Made by a program: the position numbers and the translations under genes. From Trichomonas vaginalis G3 (lineage: Eukaryota > Parabasalia > Trichomonadida > Trichomonadidae), in contig NC_067206.1 of assembly GCF_026262505.1 (NCBI RefSeq), positions 40,065,660 to 40,129,659 of the forward strand: a stretch of DNA of 64,000 nt, given 5' to 3'. The notes below the pieces were generated by a model, which worked only from the letters and a program-made list of their open reading frames with translations, made no database searches and was not told where the DNA came from. Of the stretch, positions 18,047 to 27,694 are shown in pieces. Within the stretch, counting starts at the first letter, position 1, and the number at the start of each line of letters is the position of its first letter.

Positions 18047-19987
18047 TTATTTCATGCAATGTTTAACTATTTCACCATCTTCTTTAACACCCCAGTACTT
18101 ACGCTTGGAGAGACATGAACTTCGGTGAAAATTTTGTCAATTTGAATTGACCCATCTTTTCACCGACCATTCCATTTCAATGAGTTTGTTATAGCCTTCT
18201 TCGTTCGTCATGAGTGCGTCAATGTTCTCATAGTAAACCTTGACTTTCTATTTGACTTCGGAGAAGAATTTGTTGTACTCGTCAAGGACTGCTTTTGCGA
18301 ACTGAGGGTAAGACCAATGTTCGACAATAGGTTTTAATGTGGTTACTAAGCCACTTTGACCTTGAGTGAATTCGTACTTCAAAACAAAAGGAGAAAACCT
18401 TTCAACAAAGTTGTCGACCTTCTCATAATGTTTACTCTTCATCTCTTGAGGTTTCTTAATGGAATATCCCCATGTCGAATTCATAAGCAATTTGAGTGTC
18501 ATTGCAAGTTTGGGGGTTTGAAAGCTTTCCTAATATCATACAGTTGTTGTATGACTTTTCCAACTGTATAGTTCCTTCCCGGGAACTCACCATCTTCGTT
18601 TGGAATTCCAGTCGGAATATATTGGACAAACCTCATGTATGCAGCGTTAAGGTCGACATAGTATATCTTTTCATCTGAGTCGAACTTGTCGCAACCAATT
18701 GGTCCAGTTTGTGGAAATTCAAGTGAGTCTCTTATCTTCTGAGAAACTTCTCCTGTTATCTCATAAACATCGTCGAAGCAACCTGTTTCATATAAAACCT
18801 TCTGACCTAACTCAGATGCTCTCCAATACAATTTGACGTCAATTGGATGTCTCAATGGAAGTTTGTTTATAGCATCTTGAAGTTCTTGCAACCTCATTGG
18901 AAGTTCTTCTGGTTCAGGTTGGTATCCGAACATACCAACTCCTTGTGGAACTGTGTACTTCTTTTGTACTAGAACTTTGTCTGGAACAACTTTTGGTCTT
19001 GCTAACAATGAAAAGTTTGTTTCGTCTTTTGGTACAAAATTTCTGTAAGCTGTCATCTGGAATTGGTTCCAACAAACCTTTCTCGAAAAGAATGTTTACA
19101 GCTCTGACAATGTTGCACTTACTTTTACCAAAGAATGGGTTTTGTAAGACTTTCGTTCAACATGAAGTGGTTGTGGACAATTACAATCTTCAACCATGGT
19201 AAGTCTTTGTCAACAACATAGTCGTCATGTGAAGAACCTTTAGCTGTAGGTATGTTGACTCGGATATTGACATTTGCCAACGGTGCAATTTTTGCCAATT
19301 GACCTTGAGAATGTACCTTGTCTTCACACATGACTCAAGAATACTTCATCTTCTCATCTGTAACAAGACCAGAGTTCCTGAGACATGTAAGAATACAAGG
19401 TTCATTGACAATTGTTTCAATTGAATTGTAAATTCCATACCTTGTCAAGTCAATGTCAGACTTATTTATGAACGGGAAGTATCCAGCATGTTGTCTGACT
19501 GCTTGAGGGTTAGGTTGGTACCATTCGAACTTGACACTTGCAATTCTTCAATTGCATTCAAAATGTCTGAGTCGGAGTCAACCATTTGTTCTCTCTTTGT
19601 AGTCTTGAAAGCGTCAAGAAGTTTTGCGGCTGTTTGTTCATTGCCATGTGCATAGTAAATGTGACCATCCAAATCTGTTATGGTCAATCTGAGATTGTGT
19701 CCTTTCTTATTTCCGTCTTGAATTGCAGCAAGTACTCCCATGAAGCCTTCTTTGTTCTTTCCTTCGTCAAAGTTTACTGTAAAGGTTCGACCAGATGTAA
19801 TTTGACTTCTAACTTCACGATACTTTTCATATGCATATCTTGTTCTTTCCATGGGAGCATGTGTGTCTTCACCTTTTCCTTTTTTCCTTCTCAAAGGATG
19901 CAATTGTTCGTCATGTTTCCAGTAGAATCTGGCAAAGCCGTCGTGTCCTTCAACTTGAGGTTCACTAACATCGAAAGGCATGTCCAT
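18047..19987 (-). pseudogene. Family B DNA polymerase remnant of B
   Basis: Separate minus-strand frames show a motif A of the type YYVDLNAAYMRF near 18,660, a motif B LKLLMNSTWGYS near 18,470-18,500 and, before them, a segment LKIVIVHNHFMLNESL that resembles VEDHYMLNERLP upstream of the exonuclease of the A-family polymerase. This supports a diverged protein-primed PolB. It is clearly different from the A-family enzyme. The region is decayed, with several breaks. Confidence 0.7.
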
Positions 19988-20001
19988 AAGACGTTCTTCT
20001 T

Positions 20002-20196
20002 CTAACCTTCTAGTCTGTTTGGATAATTGGCACGTGCTGTTTCCAAATCCATTTCGTAGCGAAGACCAGACAATTTGTCATAGACTTTTATGGGTCTTCC
20101 CTTCCTATATTTAAACTTCTTCGAAACTCTCCAACCATATCTTTGTAACTCTGCTTTTATTCTAGCAGACTTTCTATCCATTCTATATGGGGGCAT
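20002..20196 (-). CDS. Small basic protein upstream of the PolB remnant (B)
   Basis: This is a 64-residue, strongly basic frame (KSARIKAELQRYGWRVSKKFKYRKGRPIK is typical of its composition). It lies directly before the polymerase remnant on the same strand, so it may be an independent DNA-binding protein or may belong to the polymerase N-terminus. The choice cannot be made from sequence alone. Confidence 0.4.
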   Translation of the reverse strand: MPPYRMDRKSARIKAELQRYGWRVSKKFKYRKGRPIKVYDKLSGLRYEMDLETARANYPNRLEG

Positions 20197-20599
20197 TTTT
20201 ATAAAAATAAAAAAATATTTTTTTCTTTACTTTACATAACCGCCCTGCTGCCATAAGTCTTTGACGCCAACCCATACCAGCTAATGAAGGTTGACTTGGT
20301 TTAGTTTGGAAACTAAACTTTGGTTTTGGTTTATCTTCAGTTTTTGGTTTTTCTTCTTCTATCGGTTTTTCGTCACTTTTCGGTTCCTCTGACTTTACTT
20401 CACTTGCAGGAACAGTTGTGTCGTCAACATCTTCATAAATATCATATGCCATTTGTTTTTGTTTTCCTTTCAACTTTTTGTGTTTGTTGTAAAGTTTAGA
20501 ATATTTCGACTCTAAGTCAATGAGATGTTCTATAATGAACTGTTGGTCAGTGAAGTAAACTTTTCCATCTGTTGTCTCGAAAGCTCCTTCAGACTTCAA
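20183..20599 (-). CDS. Acidic/proline-rich hypothetical protein, 138 aa (B)
   Basis: An N-terminal helical region (DQQFIIEHLIDLESKYSKL) is followed by a low-complexity Glu/Lys/Pro stretch (EEKPKTEDKPKPK) and a short aromatic end. The start overlaps the end of 20596-20811 by 4 bp and the end overlaps the next gene, so the three form a compact minus-strand series. Function unknown. Confidence 0.5.
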   Translation of the reverse strand: MKSEGAFETTDGKVYFTDQQFIIEHLIDLESKYSKLYNKHKKLKGKQKQMAYDIYEDVDDTTVPASEVKSEEPKSDEKPIEEEKPKTEDKPKPKFSFQTKPSQPSLAGMGWRQRLMAAGRLCKVKKKIFFYFYKNAPI

Positions 20600-20811
20600 T
20601 ATTTTATTTGTGAGAGTCTGTTTCTTTTTGAGATACTAGCCGTTCCATTTCTATGAAAAGTGACTTTATAGTTAGGGTTTGTATTTCCAGACCTGGCACT
20701 TTCTATTATTGAATTTTTCTCTTCATCTGTAAGTTCTTTGACAGGTTTTGACAATGGTTCTGAACTTTTTGTTTGTGGTGTCGAATCTACCGTTTCAACT
20801 TCTTCGGTCAT
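20596..20811 (-). CDS. Small conserved protein, 71 aa (B)
   Basis: The product contains EEKNSIIESARSG and TFHRNGTASISKRNR, a pattern shared with the A1/A2 genes at 5463 and 29732 (ESIILNDARG, KIYVRKRK). It is thus a small core-type protein found in at least two Polinton lineages in this window. It leads a tightly packed minus-strand series. Function unknown. Confidence 0.55.
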   Translation of the reverse strand: MTEEVETVDSTPQTKSSEPLSKPVKELTDEEKNSIIESARSGNTNPNYKVTFHRNGTASISKRNRLSQIKY

Positions 20812-20830
20812 TTCATCTCAGTAAAAAATT

Positions 20831-20995
20831 TTAGTTTGGTTTGTTTTCAACTGGTTGTTGTTGTGGAGGTGGGATGGTTCCTTTAATAATATCATTCAGT
20901 TTCACATGCTGAGCCTGACTATATGGTATCGGTTTAAATGCTGGAAGCCGACAAATCCATCTTGAACTCATTTGTCTCAATGCTGCATTGTTCAT
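20831..20995 (-). CDS. Very small protein, 54 aa (B)
   Basis: A short minus-strand frame starts at the ATG at 20995 (MNNAALRQMS) and ends ENKPN. The start follows a TTTTTTATTGAG leader like its neighbours. It fills exactly the gap between 20596-20811 and 21015-21416. The middle is basic and proline-containing (RLPAFKPIPYSQAQ) and the end is PPPQQQ. A virion peptide is possible; there is no family. Confidence 0.45.
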   Translation of the reverse strand: MNNAALRQMSSRWICRLPAFKPIPYSQAQHVKLNDIIKGTIPPPQQQPVENKPN

Positions 20996-21014
20996 TTCAT
21001 CTCAATAAAAAACT

Positions 21015-21416
21015 TTACATTCCCCACGTTTGAGGCGGTTGAGGTTGGTTATTGTTTACCCACTGTTGTGCATGGTTATATCCTCTGTTAAAGAATCTTT
21101 CACCTTGGTCCATATAGTGTCCTGCTTGGTTATAGTAGTCATTTGCTTTTTTATAATAGTTTCCTGCTTGTCTTCCTACATTGTCCATCCATCCTTGAAC
21201 TTTTCCTCTTGTTTCAGGATTTGGAATAAGATTTGTTGCATCTCGTGCTACATCCCAACCTTTCTGTACAGTTTGTATAATAGGTTGTGCTTTCTCTTTC
21301 AGTATACCTAATGTACTCAAAATCTTCCTTCCAATTCCAAATGCACCTCTGGCTATTGTTCCCACTGCGGGTAAAAATCTAGATGCAACTCCTGCTAATG
21401 CGCCAAATAAACCCAT
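21015..21416 (-). CDS. Amphipathic MG-start small protein, pVI-like by layout (B)
   Basis: This 133-residue protein starts MGLFGALAGVASRFLPAVG, a glycine- and hydrophobe-rich amphipathic helix, followed by a helical middle and an Asn/Gln/Tyr-rich tail. Similar MG-start amphipathic proteins occur at 25062-25304 (B), 56735-57142 (C) and 46553 (A2). Adenovirus protein VI and related virion lytic factors have this kind of N-terminal membrane-active helix, so a membrane-disruption or entry role is a reasonable guess. Homology is not shown. Confidence 0.55.
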   Translation of the reverse strand: MGLFGALAGVASRFLPAVGTIARGAFGIGRKILSTLGILKEKAQPIIQTVQKGWDVARDATNLIPNPETRGKVQGWMDNVGRQAGNYYKKANDYYNQAGHYMDQGERFFNRGYNHAQQWVNNNQPQPPQTWGM

Positions 21417-21433
21417 TTCTTATAGGGTAAAAA

Positions 21434-22393
21434 ATGACGAATCCAAACAAGGACCCCTATGTTTCTAAAGCGACAAAGAAAGCACTCATGATAAAAATCT
21501 TTAGTTCAACACCAAATGCTTGGTTTATGGATATCTTGGAAAACATTCCGAGAGTTAGAACAGATGGACCTCCATACTGGTTAATATTTGTTGGTCAAAA
21601 CACAAGATACTGTGAAGCCATACCATTACAGTCCAAAGCTATTTTAGATATCTTAGCAGCTTTGACAATATTCGTTGACAAATACCATCCAACAAAACTG
21701 ACATCTGACTGTGAAAGTTCTTTCAAATCAGATGATGTAAAAAACTATCTGCGTTCAAAAAATGTAAACCAATATTTCATTGTCGACCAAAACCATTCTG
21801 CTCTTGGTGTCATTGACGGTTGTATAAAAATGTTAAGAGACTTAAACCAACCACAAGGTGGTGAAGCAAATGAAATGTCATATGACGACAAGTATAGACA
21901 CTTCTCCCAGGCAAAGATGAGACAAGTTTTAAATATTTACAATAACCGTAAACAAAAAGGTTTGGGAAACCACTCCCCCGAAGAAATGAAAAACAACCCT
22001 GACTTAGAGAAAGACTATATATTTAATAATTTAGTCAAAAGAGACAAACAAGAAAGAATGCCGGGCTTCAAACTTCAGAAAGGTGACAAAGTAAAAATAG
22101 AAATACCTAAACGCGACCCATATGAAAATACTATTGACTATGACAACAATGGGAACTCGACAGGTACTCACATTCGTGTTCGTAAAAATAGAAGAAAGTA
22201 TACAAGAGAATATTATGAAGTTTTAGGCAAACATGGCAAAATGTACACACTGCAAGCAGAAGATAAAACTACTATTGTCAGACCTCGTTTCAAACTTGTC
22301 AAAGTTCAAGGTGGTATACTTTCAAAGACAGTTCCTAACAAATATAAGACAACTCCTGACGAATATGCTAAAGAAGTTGAAAATGACGACTAA
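21434..22393 (+). CDS. Polinton integrase, rve family (B)
   Basis: This 319-residue open frame is divergent from 21416 with 17 bp between the starts. It has the rve-type core: NAWFMDILENI, then LIFVGQNTRYCEAIPL, then KLTSDCESSFKSDDV and VDQNHSALGVIDGCI. A basic, beta-rich C-terminal region follows (RRKYTREYYEVLGKHGKMYTL). It resembles 38384-39469 in A2 and the remnant at 60829-61820 in C. Integrases of this class insert Polintons and make short target duplications. The N-terminal zinc-finger region of longer integrases is not evident. Confidence 0.8.
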   Translation: MTNPNKDPYVSKATKKALMIKIFSSTPNAWFMDILENIPRVRTDGPPYWLIFVGQNTRYCEAIPLQSKAILDILAALTIFVDKYHPTKLTSDCESSFKSDDVKNYLRSKNVNQYFIVDQNHSALGVIDGCIKMLRDLNQPQGGEANEMSYDDKYRHFSQAKMRQVLNIYNNRKQKGLGNHSPEEMKNNPDLEKDYIFNNLVKRDKQERMPGFKLQKGDKVKIEIPKRDPYENTIDYDNNGNSTGTHIRVRKNRRKYTREYYEVLGKHGKMYTLQAEDKTTIVRPRFKLVKVQGGILSKTVPNKYKTTPDEYAKEVENDD

Positions 22394-22395
22394 GC

Positions 22396-24190
22396 AATTC
22401 TATACCATGCGTAAACTGTCATGTAAGGTGGCATGTATTCTTTACTTTGTCCCGTTGTTTGCATATATCCTGAAACGAAATGTGTATGGTTTCCTTCTCC
22501 CTGCGTGTCATCCCAGTAACAATTTATAGCAAACTTAACGTCTCTTTAACATCATATCCTTTACCTTTTGTCATTCCTGACCAATCCCAATATCTATGCT
22601 TATGCCAACTGCTTGAGATGTACTTAAATCTATGTAATGACTGTGTGCAGGTAAATTTTCACCTGAAATCGTTTTACTTCCACCTGTTTCCTTTGAAGAG
22701 TTTGCACAATACAAAAACCTGTCGACTATTTGTTCCCATGCACCAACACCAAACATTACTTGAGGACCTCTTGCATCCATAGATGTATAAATAGAACCTA
22801 CTGGGTTCATTAAATCAAACATATGAGATATTATAGGATTGTCTCTTTTGAACTTAAAATATAGTGCAACTATTTCAGGTTTCTTCTGGTTTGTGTCAGA
22901 ATATTTTTTATAATATAATCTTATGTTTTCAGGGTAGGTAAAATCTTGACTATAATATTTATTTCTGTCATCTGTATAATAATATACTATTCTCGTTTTT
23001 TCTATTGCATTATATCTTTTATATCTATAATAATCTAAATATAATGTTAGCTTTTGTTCATCTACATGTGGTGTTCTGTCGTCATCTCCATAGTCATAAT
23101 AATGTGGTGCCGGAGCTGGGTCAGGCAATGTCATATCTGCCATTTCATAAACTCTTAAATATTTCTTTTGTTCGTCTCCATATAAGTTTAAGTAGCAGTT
23201 GTTGTCTAATGGAACTTGAACTTGTGTACCATCATTCTTTTTATAGCTTACATACATTTCATTGTTATTTTTCGGAATGAGTTTATGCCGTGTACCATTT
23301 TTTAAGGACTGTACCAACTGCCATCTAAAATATTTATTTTCTTCATTGACAGAAAAGTCACCAACAATAGTTTCAATATTTTTTGTTCCTATCAAACTTT
23401 GGTATATTTCATTGACATATGTTTTATCTGCTTTATTTTCAAGGCTAACGTTTAAGTCTGTTATTTCAGAAGATGTATGTGTATGTCCAACGGCACTTTT
23501 CCTGTTTACGGTTTCTTGTAAGTTTGTAATATTTGCAATGGTATGTGTATGTCCAACGGCACTTTTCCTGTTTAAGGTTTCTTGTAAGTTTGTAATATTT
23601 GCAATGGTATGTGTATGTCCAACGGCACTTTTCCTGTTTAAGATTTCTTGTAAGTTTGTAATATCAGATATAGAATGTGTATGAGTCTTATCTGCTTTTG
23701 TCTCTAATGTTTCCTTAAGACTTGGTATTTGGTTAATATAATGTATATGAGTCTTTTTAGAATATTCGTTTTCAGCTCTTGTCACTTCACTTGACATTTT
23801 ATTGTCAACATATGTTTTGTCTGCTAGTTCAGGATGAGTATGTTCTTTTGTTGCATAAGCATTGTTAGCTCTTTCTTCTTCTTTTGCTATTGCATCGTCT
23901 ACATATTCTTTGTCAGCTTTGTTGTCAACATCTGCTTTCAAAAGAAGTTCATTTATAGGTTTCTCGTTTAAAGTTCCTTTTGTTGGATTTATACAGACAG
24001 TATGGTTCTTATTGTCTTGAAACAGAAACTCATCTGTCATTGGGTTTAATGTCAGTTTTAAGTTTCCTTCTTTCAATGACTCAGATATCTTAGAATAGTT
24101 TGAAAAGTTTGTTGTGTTCTTATTTAGAGCTTGCATAATGAGTTGTCGGTTGTGTTGTATTTCTCTCATGGAAGCAATATCTTTCGACAT
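22396..24190 (-). pseudogene. Phage tail-fibre/collar-like protein (B)
   Basis: The minus-strand region begins MSKDIASMREIQHNRQ. It carries repeats of about 22 residues with NRKSAVGHTHTIANITNLQ (66-bp DNA repeats near 23,485-23,685) of the kind seen in trimeric phage tail fibres. Near the 3' end are PVGSIYTSMDARGP...AWEQIVDRFLYCANSS and HSH motifs, typical of bacteriophage tail-collar/receptor-binding ends, and a further YMPPYMTVYAWYRIA-type ending. A related gene is in A2. The region appears broken about once. A fibre would fit attachment of a capsid to a cell or symbiont surface. Confidence 0.75.
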
Positions 24191-24208
24191 TTTTATTCTA
24201 GATAAAAT

Positions 24209-25057
24209 ATGCTTCCAATAGAAAAAGAAAATTCAAGAGTTGCTACAACTAAACCATTAGATGAACTTTTTACTAATGTCGGTCAAAAGTTTGAGACAGA
24301 GACCGTAAAGCATGAAGGCTATCGTTTTGACTACCCATTAAGATGGTTAAGAGACCCATCTGTCACAAAAGCTATTGGCTTTCGTAGAATGAAGTTTGTG
24401 TCTGTAGAAGATAAAAGTTTTCCATTTATTGTAAGGTTTCATATAGATTATACATCTGAAGGGCAACGAAAAATGTGGGAAGAAATTGAGCTAATACAAG
24501 TTGACCTCTCATCTTCTCTACAGACTGCATTAAAAAATATAGAAGATAAAATAAATTCATGTTATGCAAAATATGCTGATGAATATGCGAATACCGATAG
24601 CACACTTTATGTGAGAATTGTATATGACAAACAAAATTCACAAGTGTCATTTCAAATCTACGAAGACAATCCAAATAAAGACGAACAAATATATACAGAA
24701 TTCACTGCAATGTCATGGTATTATTTGCAAAGAATGTTAAATCAGAAAGTTGAACCTCCTTTAGCAAATATCTACAGTTGATATGCAAGAGATGAACCAT
24801 ATTTATTTAAAGATGTTTTCGACCCAGATGCTATTATTGTTCATGCTTCATTTTCTGGCGCCCAAAACTCTTTCTTATGCTTGGCAAATGACTTTTACGA
24901 AAAACCTACAAAGTTATACGAACCACCAAGTGGAAGTATTTCAGACTTTCAAGTATGGTTTACTACAGATGGAAGAAAAAGAATAATTCCATTATACCAT
25001 GCGTTTTACTTAGAACTTAGTTTCATATACAACTACTATCGAACGGTAAAAATATAA
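24209..25057 (+). pseudogene. Probable minor capsid / virion protein (B, broken)
   Basis: The gene is divergent from the fibre gene with 18 bp between the starts and begins MLPIEKENSRVATT. The segment FDYPLRWLRDPSVTKAIGFRRM resembles the YPR.W.EY..KAIEIR pattern of the family at 45449 and 55806, so it is probably this element's version of that capsid-associated protein. The region looks broken about once. Role inferred from family pattern and position. Confidence 0.5.
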
Positions 25058-25061
25058 TTTT

Positions 25062-25304
25062 TTAATACGGTTGAGGTGTTGGATTTGGTTGCCAACTTGA
25101 CTGTGGTGCAGGTTCAGGCTGTTGTATAACAGGAGCTTGTTCTTCTGGTTCAGGGTCTTTAGGTATAATACCAACAAACTGACCTACTCTTTTACCAATA
25201 TTTTTGACTCCGTTCCATACTCCTCTTCCGACAGATTTTATTCCATTCCATATACTTCTTCCAACATTTTGAAAGAAGTTTCCTATCTTACTGAAGAAAC
25301 CCAT
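25062..25304 (-). CDS. Amphipathic MG-start small protein (B, second copy type)
   Basis: The product is 80 residues. The first 45 are a textbook amphipathic helix repeat, MGFFSKIGNFFQNVGRS then IWNGIKSVGRGVWNGVKNIG, alternating aromatic/aliphatic and basic residues. The tail is Pro/Gln-rich (PEPAPQSSWQPNPTPQ). Such a peptide should bind or disrupt membranes. It sits among virion-type genes and converges on 24209-25057. Relation to adenovirus VI/X-like proteins is by analogy only. Confidence 0.55.
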   Translation of the reverse strand: MGFFSKIGNFFQNVGRSIWNGIKSVGRGVWNGVKNIGKRVGQFVGIIPKDPEPEEQAPVIQQPEPAPQSSWQPNPTPQPY

Positions 25305-25322
25305 TTTACTATATGTAAAAAT

Positions 25323-25685
25323 CTAATGTCCGCCAAGTCTTTTACGTTTCCTGTTGAGTTCCATAGCATTCTTTAACTGGAGCTCATACATTCTGTTTCT
25401 CCTCTGGTAGAAAACATATTCTGGGTCAACTCCTGTGTTCGCGTCATCTGCATAAAGTTGTTTATATCCCACTTCAGGGTTTGTATAAAACTCTTTCCAT
25501 CTCATATTTGCATACCATGGTGGCAAACTTAACGCAGCGTCATTTGACATGGCAGTTTGCATTTGTACATCTGTTGGCACCTGACCATAGTTTGCCATTG
25601 CAGTTTGTATTCTAACTTCATTTGGAATATTCTCTGGGTTTGGTTGTCCAGGTTGCTGTGCATTCGCTAAGTTCTGTGCGTCCAT
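25323..25685 (-). CDS. Hypothetical protein with basic tail, 120 aa (B)
   Basis: The frame starts MDAQNLANAQQ and has two imperfect repeats (VRIQTAMANYG and VQMQTAMSNDA), a Trp/Tyr-containing middle (PPWYANMRWKEFYTN) and a very basic end (ELNRKRKRLGGH) that could contact DNA. It is in series with 25062-25304. A capsid-core protein is possible; no family is recognised. Confidence 0.5.
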   Translation of the reverse strand: MDAQNLANAQQPGQPNPENIPNEVRIQTAMANYGQVPTDVQMQTAMSNDAALSLPPWYANMRWKEFYTNPEVGYKQLYADDANTGVDPEYVFYQRRNRMYELQLKNAMELNRKRKRLGGH

Positions 25686-25708
25686 TTAATATTAGATAAA
25701 AATATCTC

Positions 25709-25841
25709 TTACGAGTACATATGCTGAACATTTGCAGGCATTGGTTCATCTTCATATTCTCTGTACTTTTCTGCCACGTCAAATAAATAAATGACACAAT
25801 GAAAAAAAACCTAAAACAAGTAGTCCTATTTCAAACCACAT
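25709..25841 (-). pseudogene. Tiny membrane-protein remnant (B)
   Basis: A minus-strand ATG at 25841 opens a short frame with one hydrophobic stretch (IGLLVLGFFSLCHLFI); nearby codons suggest an acidic cytoplasmic end. It overlaps the end of the methyltransferase region by 16 bp, as in compact viral gene strings. It appears broken. Comparable small membrane proteins lie at 14384-14563 and 63318-63530. Confidence 0.35.
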
Positions 25842-26093
25842 TTACTTACTAATAAAATTTCTTTATTGTGACACTTTCTCCGGTTTATAGGACCTCTCTC
25901 ATATTCTATCTTGTCATATATAAACTCATAGTCATGTATGTCCTCTAACCATCTCATAACGGTTTCCAAACCACTTTTATCGGATGTAAAGTAAAAGCAT
26001 GGATGGTTATGTATAATGTCTAAAGTTTCTAAAGAGTCTCTCAAAGTCCAGTCTACTTGGTATTGAAAATCCCATGTGTTATAGAACGGCGGG
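25826..26093 (-). pseudogene. Dam-like methyltransferase of B, 3' part
   Basis: The minus-strand frame runs out of the A2 terminus and ends at 25826. It carries DIIHNHPCFYFTSDKSG and a YEFIYDKIEYERGPINRRK segment, like the C-terminal half of D12-class DNA adenine methyltransferases. The other part of the gene lies on the far side of A2 at 47917-48472. The gene is split by the A2 insertion. Confidence 0.7.
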
Positions 26094-26955
26094 AGTTAGT
26101 ATCCCTAAGTTGCGTACTGTGGCACTGCGCACCTCCGTACATCACTTAACAGTTTTGACACTTTACGAAACCGGTAACGTATATTTTACAACACAACCAT
26201 AACGCCAACTTAACCTTAAATATTTACAAAACCGTCTGACACATAAACGACTTCACTAACGACTTCACTACCGTCCTCACTAAATAAAAAATAACCTATT
26301 TTTATTTTTTTTTTAATTTTTTATTTCATTACAAAGACATGTCTGACTACATTTACTATGACTCTTTCCCAGAACGTTTCCGTGAACTATTCAAAACTCA
26401 AGTAAAACTGAGAAACATGCATTTTAACAAAGATAGACCCATTGACGATGAAAGAAACCCTGAATATATTACAATCCCATATGACGCAAAGTTCATTGCA
26501 TACATTCCTTATGGTCGCAGAGGAACGAAAACTATTTCAACAAAGAACAAAAATTATTTCTGGAGCGATGAAGAAAATTGCCTTATCTACATAAATGCAT
26601 ACTTAAATAAAGCTACATATTGTACAAAAGAAGGTTGGACTGGATTTGAGCTCTACATATACGACGACGATGGAAACAGACGTTGTGTATACCCATACGA
26701 TAATATGTACCATTGTTTTCATCAAGCATTAAACGAATACATAGTCAGTAAGGGTCTCATTCCTGCTGAGTAGAAATGTTATATTTTTGTTCTGTCATTT
26801 ATAAAAAAAATAAACTTAAAAATAAATGATATCACCACCCTCACACGTATGAAAACATAGCACAAAAATAAATTTAGGTGAAGTGGTGAGATCTCACCTC
26901 TTTTTTCACCTCTTTTTTCACCCTGTTGAATTCATTGCTTTATAACTCTCTTCCT
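26094..26955. repeat. Left terminal inverted repeat of A2
   Basis: Its inverse is at about 47055-47916. The outer 60 bases form an imperfect hairpin (TAAGT..GTAC..GTAC..ACTTA around CACTGCGC). The inner part contains a complete small gene (26339-26773), the palindrome GGTGAGATCTCACC at 26885-26898 and several GGTGAAAAAAGA units. The repeat ends where the sequences diverge after ATAACTCTCTTCCTT. Confidence 0.88.
26339..26773 (+). CDS. TIR-encoded 144-aa protein (left copy)
   Basis: This open frame starts MSDYIYYDSFPERF and reads inward from the left end. An identical protein is encoded in the right TIR (47238-47672). It is rich in aromatic and charged residues, with a segment KFIAYIPYGRRGTKTI and an end GLIPAE; no motif is recognised. 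Because it sits in the TIR it is present in two copies and would be the first gene from either end, fitting an early or regulatory gene. A1 has a different gene in this slot. Confidence 0.65.
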   Translation: MSDYIYYDSFPERFRELFKTQVKLRNMHFNKDRPIDDERNPEYITIPYDAKFIAYIPYGRRGTKTISTKNKNYFWSDEENCLIYINAYLNKATYCTKEGWTGFELYIYDDDGNRRCVYPYDNMYHCFHQALNEYIVSKGLIPAE

Positions 26956-27175
26956 TTATCCAACTCTTCTAACTTCTTCTTAAGTTCAGCAATGTTGTCC
27001 TCATGAAGTTTAATCTTCCTTAATATACCTTTCTATCTAATGGTTGCTTTATCTTTCTAAACTGAACTCTACCATCCTTCATAGTATGAATGTAAAAACC
27101 TTCTGGAATAGTTCCTGATTTAATGTATTCTACCAAAAACTTTTGTTTCATTGCTTCAGTGACTTTAGTCGTCAT
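26940..27175 (-). pseudogene. Conserved 78-aa-type protein of A2 (broken)
   Basis: This is the A2 counterpart of 8029-8265 (A1) and 60588-60824 (C), with the [11 protein letters not shown] block. The start is at 27175 on the minus strand and it adjoins the inner edge of the TIR. The copy looks broken about once. Confidence 0.6.
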
Positions 27176-27223
27176 TTCAATCAAATAAAAATTTTAATAT
27201 TAAATAAAAATAACGTTATTTTT

Positions 27224-27664
27224 TCAGTAAGGAAACGCAGGAGTTTTACGATTTATTTGAGGAGTAGGTTCTGGTTTAAATGTTGGAGTCGGTTTAGGAG
27301 TTGACTTTTGAACAGGAGTTTGTACTTCCATAGGTTCAGGAGTCATTGAAGGTTTTGCTTGTGAAGGTGTTGGAGTTTGTTTAACTTCAGCTACTTCAGT
27401 ATTATTTACAACATTTGCTTTATTTCTTTTCAACATCATAACTGCTCCTGCTGTAGCTAGCAAACCTAGTGGGAGACCATATTTTATATAAGGACTTGAC
27501 CAAATGCTATTTTTGACAGGAGCTGGTGGAACACCTAACCTTGGTGAGACTGCTCTTTGCCATTGTGCAGCTCGTAAGAAATATTCAATAGGTGCTCCAT
27601 AATCGTTTGGTAAAGTTTGTTTCATAGATGGTGAAGGTTCACGAGAGCTTGATGAAGAACTCAT
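27224..27664 (-). CDS. Ser/Thr/Pro-rich membrane-anchored protein, 146 aa (A2)
   Basis: This open frame has a Ser-rich N-terminus (MSSSSSSREPSPS), a conserved middle (DYGAPIEYFLRAAQWQRA), one hydrophobic segment (YGLPLGLLATAGAVMML) followed by KRNK, and a TP/KP-repeat tail (KSTPKPTPTFKPEPTPQ). The start is 30 bp after the capsid gene on the same strand. A similar TP-rich style, much enlarged, is seen in element C (57163-60591). Probably a virion or membrane protein. Confidence 0.6.
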   Translation of the reverse strand: MSSSSSSREPSPSMKQTLPNDYGAPIEYFLRAAQWQRAVSPRLGVPPAPVKNSIWSSPYIKYGLPLGLLATAGAVMMLKRNKANVVNNTEVAEVKQTPTPSQAKPSMTPEPMEVQTPVQKSTPKPTPTFKPEPTPQINRKTPAFPY

Positions 27665-27694
27665 TTATAAGCTTTAAAAATAAACGTTCATCCT

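Noticed and set aside
18896-20005. Plus-strand frames opposite the PolB remnant
   Set aside because: Hydrophobic, Cys/Phe-rich shadows of the minus-strand coding sequence with no leader motif.
22396-24190. Bacterial or phage contamination as source of the fibre gene
   Set aside because: The gene has the same AT-rich codon use and T-rich leader as its Polinton neighbours, is divergent with a Polinton gene at 18 bp, and has a relative in A2.
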